Assembly: GCA_947037905.1 (NCBI GenBank)
Contig: CAMQUX010000082.1
Location: forward strand, 1-6,378
Length of the DNA stretch: 6,378 nucleotides
Direction of reading: 5' to 3'
Source of the DNA: an uncultured Desulfovibrionaceae bacterium
Lineage (GTDB): Bacteria; Desulfobacterota; Desulfovibrionia; Desulfovibrionales; Desulfovibrionaceae
Shown: positions 6,030 through 6,378 of the stretch, one piece after another
Numbering within the stretch: position 1 is the stretch's first letter
Layout of the letters: each line of letters opens with the position of its first letter
Notes under the pieces: model-generated
The model's database searches: none
What the model was told of the DNA's origin: nothing
The model's input: only the letters and a program-made list of their open reading frames with translations
Made by a program: the position numbers and the translations under genes

Positions 6030-6083
6030 ACATCTAGAACATCTAAAACATCTAAAACATAGAAAACATAGAAAACATAGAAA
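6030..6083. repeat. 9-bp tandem repeat, six units in two blocks of three
   Basis: Six contiguous 9-base units are seen: ACATCTAGA, ACATCTAAA, ACATCTAAA, then three times ACATAGAAA. The change from CTAAA to AGAAA at the midpoint suggests two rounds of local duplication. It lies 47 bases beyond the terminator in non-coding DNA. Such short tracts are typical products of replication slippage and may vary in copy number between strains. Confidence 0.92.
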
Positions 6084-6232
6084 ATTATTTTTATTCTTAT
6101 ATGTCCATACGTATTTTTGAATTATGCTATCTTTATTAAAAGTGAAAATAAAAAGGGAAATTAAGTTACATATAGCTATCTATTAATGAAATAAATCAAA
6201 TATTGCAAGAATAGGAGCCCCTTTGTGTAAAA

Positions 6233-6378
6233 TTATTTTATAGTAATTTGCTTACTAGGCTTGTCTTCTATTGTAAGACCCTTACAGTTTTTACATGAGC
6301 AACATGAGCCTTGTTTTTTACTATTAAGAACTTGTCTTAGAACAAGTAAACCTGCAACAGCAACAATTGTTATCACTA
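6233..6378 (-). CDS. FeoB-associated Cys-rich membrane protein, 5' end outside the window
   Basis: Read leftward from the right edge, 47 codons precede a TAA (6235-6233). The visible part begins with a hydrophobic helix, VITIVAVAGLLVLRQVL, then a basic SKK turn and a cysteine cluster, CCSCKNC (positions 25-31 of the visible part), with a polar tail. A single N-terminal membrane helix followed directly by clustered cysteines is the pattern of the small FeoB-associated proteins encoded next to feoB in many anaerobes; their role in ferrous iron uptake is poorly defined. A GTG at 6376-6374 could be a start, but no ribosome site can be seen and the family usually has a few residues more, so I treat it as truncated. 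The feoA/feoB genes would be expected just past base 6378. Confidence 0.75.
   Translation of the reverse strand, partial: VITIVAVAGLLVLRQVLNSKKQGSCCSCKNCKGLTIEDKPSKQITIK

Larger units (their letters stand above)
5785..6232. other. Intergenic region between asd and the minus-strand Cys-rich gene
   Basis: These 448 AT-rich bases contain two units of a 23-bp direct repeat, the strong terminator and a 9-bp tandem repeat, listed separately. No gene with a credible start and ribosome site is seen on either strand. The remaining sequence (5785-5868 and 6084-6232) shows nothing I can name, and no obvious terminator for the minus-strand gene ending at 6233. Confidence 0.6.

Noticed and set aside
5869..6083. 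The two repeat tracts as a CRISPR array
   Set aside because: The units are 23 and 9 bases, directly abutting with no unique spacers, and no cas genes are present.
5989..6123. Open frames running through the 9-bp repeat on both strands (Lys/His-rich on plus, FYV/LDV triplets on minus)
   Set aside because: The repeat length is a multiple of three so frames stay open by default; neither frame has an ATG, GTG or TTG start with a ribosome site.

Overview
The window looks like a chromosomal segment of an AT-rich (roughly one-third GC by eye) Gram-negative anaerobe. GmhB implies LPS inner-core heptose. A UGA-containing HesB/IscA-type protein and a FeoB-associated Cys-rich protein fit the Desulfovibrionales/deltaproteobacterial world. 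A low-GC member of that group, such as a Lawsonia-like organism or an uncultured gut Desulfovibrio relative, is my best guess. This is inferred from protein style and composition, not from a search.

Layout. Bases 1-303 (minus strand) hold most of an A-type Fe-S carrier gene whose reading frame is interrupted by one in-frame TGA exactly at the first conserved cysteine. A 7-bp hairpin with a G-containing loop follows at the distance expected of a bacterial SECIS, so this is very probably a selenoprotein. Bases 304-596 are a divergent regulatory region with two back-to-back TTGACA -35 boxes and an AT-rich leader.

Bases 597-5784 are a tight co-directional block of six genes: a PyrR-type uracil phosphoribosyltransferase, a shikimate-kinase-fold kinase lacking a key substrate arginine, the heptose bisphosphate phosphatase GmhB, a Uup-like ABC-F ATPase, a MutT-like Nudix hydrolase, and aspartate-semialdehyde dehydrogenase (asd). 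Gaps run from 2 to 87 bases. The block ends at a very strong 24-bp terminator hairpin (5926-5982). Between asd and the right edge lie two small tandem repeats. On the minus strand from 6233 to the edge is the C-terminal part of a FeoB-associated cysteine-rich membrane protein, suggesting that feo iron-uptake genes lie just outside the window.

How the genes fit together. The six-gene block is mostly housekeeping (pyrimidine salvage, LPS heptose, translation/ATPase, nucleotide sanitation, aspartate-family amino acids). The most interesting link is between the atypical shikimate-kinase-like protein and Asd. Asd makes the precursor of homoserine, and the kinase has lost the arginine that binds shikimate's carboxylate, so it may be a homoserine kinase of threonine synthesis. 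Every complete or terminating gene in the window uses TAA as its stop, which supports reading the one internal TGA as selenocysteine. I see no mobile element, CRISPR array, tRNA or rRNA.
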